Below are positions 62,900 through 64,000 of a stretch of DNA of 64,000 nt, in pieces (position 1 is the first letter of the stretch; every line of letters begins with the position of its first letter). This DNA comes from Streptomyces sp. AC512_CC834. Its GTDB lineage: Bacteria > Actinomycetota > Actinomycetes > Streptomycetales > Streptomycetaceae. Made by a program: the position numbers and the translations under genes. The notes beneath the pieces are model-generated. The model was not told where the DNA came from, made no database searches, and saw only the letters and a program-made list of their open reading frames with translations. Location: the NCBI RefSeq assembly GCF_019049325.1, contig NZ_JAGMUO010000044.1:55692-119691 (forward strand). The letters are read 5' to 3'.

Positions 62900-63901
62900 A
62901 TGGCCAGAGACGGAGCCCAGCCCGCCTACGATCCCGCCGGTCACGACACCGCGCTCCGCTCCGCCTTGCAGGAACTGCGCGCCGGGCGCTGGATGTCGAT
63001 GCGCATCCTGCTGGAGCAGACCGGTTCCTGGGCGCAGTGGACGCGGCGCACCCAGGTGCTCGCCGCGTCGGCGGCCGGTACGGACGTGGTGCGGGCGTGG
63101 CTCGCGGAGGAGCCGCGCAGCGTGGCGGCCGCGGTGATGCACGCAAGGGTCGTCGTGGAGCGCGCGCTGCGGGCGCACCGCGAGGACCACCCCCGCACGC
63201 GCGAACTGTGGCTGCAGGCCTGGCACGCCTGCGACGCGGCGTCCCGGACGGCGCCCCACGACCCGGTGCCGTGGGTGTGCCTGCTGGCGCTGGCCCGGCT
63301 GGACGAGGGGCAGCGCTGGCAGGAGCACCGGATGCCGCCGCCGGAGCCGATGCTGCCGCCGGGGCCGTGGGGGCTGCTCGCCGAGGCCGGCAAGCGGGAC
63401 CCGGACAACCGCGAGGCGTATCACCGCATGCTGCAGTTCCTGTATCCGCGCGGCGGCTCCGAACGCCTCGCCCGGGCGGCGGGGTTCGCGCAGTGGGCGG
63501 CGGGGTCGGCCCCGCCGGGCTCGGCGCTGCACGTGCTGCCGCTGTACGTGCGGGTCGAGCGCTACCGCCGCTCGGGCGGGCGGGAGGCCGCCCTCGACCT
63601 GCACTGGGTGGCCGAGGACGCCACCCGTGAGGCGCGGCAGGCGTTCCACTCCTGGTTCACGCTCGCCCAGGACGACGAGCGGTCCCTGCTGGACATGAAC
63701 CACCTGGCCCACGCCCTGTGGGGCGCGCTCCGGTTCCAGGAGGCGGCCCGGGTGTTCGACGCGCTCGGCCCCTACTGGACGCCGCTGCCCTGGGCCTGCC
63801 GGGCCCCGGGAGCGGGTTCTTCCCGGCGGGCGGTGGAGGTCTTCCTCCAGGCCCGCACGCGCAGCCGCACGGCCGCCCGCGGCGGTGGCCGGCGCCCCTG
63901 A
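62900..63901 (+). CDS. hypothetical protein, 333 aa
   Basis: ATG 62900 is chosen as the first start after the promoter that matches the helical domain. The family is not recognised by name. It is an all-helical, Ala/Arg/Trp-rich protein without signal or membrane segments. Repeated patterns such as W..AW...AC.AASRTAPHDPVPWVCLLALARLD, a middle DNREAYHRMLQFL, and HALWGALRFQEAARVFDALG near the end suggest TPR-like helical repeats, a protein-binding scaffold. The last 30 residues are basic. It is a lone gene with its own palindromic promoter, divergent from the polyol operon. Confidence 0.7.
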   Translation: MARDGAQPAYDPAGHDTALRSALQELRAGRWMSMRILLEQTGSWAQWTRRTQVLAASAAGTDVVRAWLAEEPRSVAAAVMHARVVVERALRAHREDHPRTRELWLQAWHACDAASRTAPHDPVPWVCLLALARLDEGQRWQEHRMPPPEPMLPPGPWGLLAEAGKRDPDNREAYHRMLQFLYPRGGSERLARAAGFAQWAAGSAPPGSALHVLPLYVRVERYRRSGGREAALDLHWVAEDATREARQAFHSWFTLAQDDERSLLDMNHLAHALWGALRFQEAARVFDALGPYWTPLPWACRAPGAGSSRRAVEVFLQARTRSRTAARGGGRRP

Positions 63902-63981
63902 CCCCCCACTGCCCCCACTGACTCCACCGCCCCCCACTGACCCACACCGACCCCCCACCCTTCCGTCCCCGGAGGTTTCGC

Positions 63982-64000
63982 ATGTCCCGCCCCTCTGAAC
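63982..64000 (+). CDS. start of a gene cut by the window edge
   Basis: ATG 63982 is preceded by GGAGG (63971-63975) at 6-nt spacing and encodes MSRPSE to the end of the window. The product cannot be judged from six residues. It lies 80 bp after the hypothetical gene and may be in its operon. Confidence 0.5.

Overview
The window reads as Streptomyces (Actinobacteria) chromosome. GC is uniformly high with strong GC3 bias, GTG starts are common, and it carries Streptomyces-type gene sets: GntR-FCD and LacI regulators, secreted modular polysaccharidases, an XRE/DUF397/HATPase group, and a SpoIIE-type phosphatase. No tRNA, rRNA, CRISPR array or intact insertion sequence was recognised. The mix of accessory genes and gene remnants suggests a variable part of the chromosome.

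Region 1 (1-16322) is a co-directional four-gene block that looks like anti-phage defence. It holds the C-terminal part of an SNF2-type helicase, an 1833-residue N6-adenine DNA methylase, a 2264-residue DEAD-box/DUF1998 helicase and a UvrD-type helicase with an N-terminal RelE-like domain. The first three genes overlap by 4 bp (ATGA, GTGA). The order resembles class 1 DISARM (drmD-drmMI-drmA-drmB), with A and B fused and a RelE-UvrD protein in the place of drmC.

Region 2 (16323-24565) has a winged-helix (HTH_42/AlkZ-like) protein and a GntR-FCD regulator. The regulator diverges from an apparent operon of a self-sufficient molybdopterin oxidoreductase (Mo domain, flavin reductase and plant-type 2Fe-2S in one chain), an ornithine cyclodeaminase/mu-crystallin family enzyme and an AtoE-type short-chain fatty acid transporter. 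A 24-bp near-palindrome lies in the divergent promoter.

Region 3 (24566-34560) is secreted polysaccharide degradation: a PL7-GH16 double-catalytic protein bounded by two near-identical discoidin domains, an NlpC/P60 peptidase pair, and two divergent GH13 amylases (CBM20 type and CBM25-CBM25-FN3 type).

Region 4 (34561-39424) is full of broken genes. It contains the C-terminal tail of a DrmC-like phospholipase D, the N-terminus of a restriction-modification protein, a truncated HATPase joined to an 18-bp inverted repeat, a frameshifted XRE regulator next to an intact DUF397 gene, and the C-terminus of an N6-methylase.

Region 5 (39425-53399) is an alpha-glucan utilisation locus. Two almost identical LacI regulators flank a 1429-residue GH87-like alpha-1,3-glucanase, followed by an ABC sugar importer (binding protein and two permeases) and a cytosolic GH13 alpha-glucosidase. 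The same 15-bp operator architecture (CGCAAG-N3-CTTGCG) recurs at three promoters, and strong hairpins separate the binding protein from the permeases and the permeases from the glucosidase. The glucosidase 3' end is tandemly triplicated with a period of about 290 bp.

Region 6 (53400-64000) holds a GAF-SpoIIE-HATPase phosphatase, an ABC exporter, an LPG-synthase-like membrane protein, and a three-gene glycerol-type catabolic operon (FGGY kinase, GlpA-like dehydrogenase with a BFD-like iron-sulfur domain, second FAD oxidoreductase). The operon lies behind a TetR-like palindrome. A hypothetical gene with a palindromic promoter follows, and the start of one more gene is cut by the window edge.
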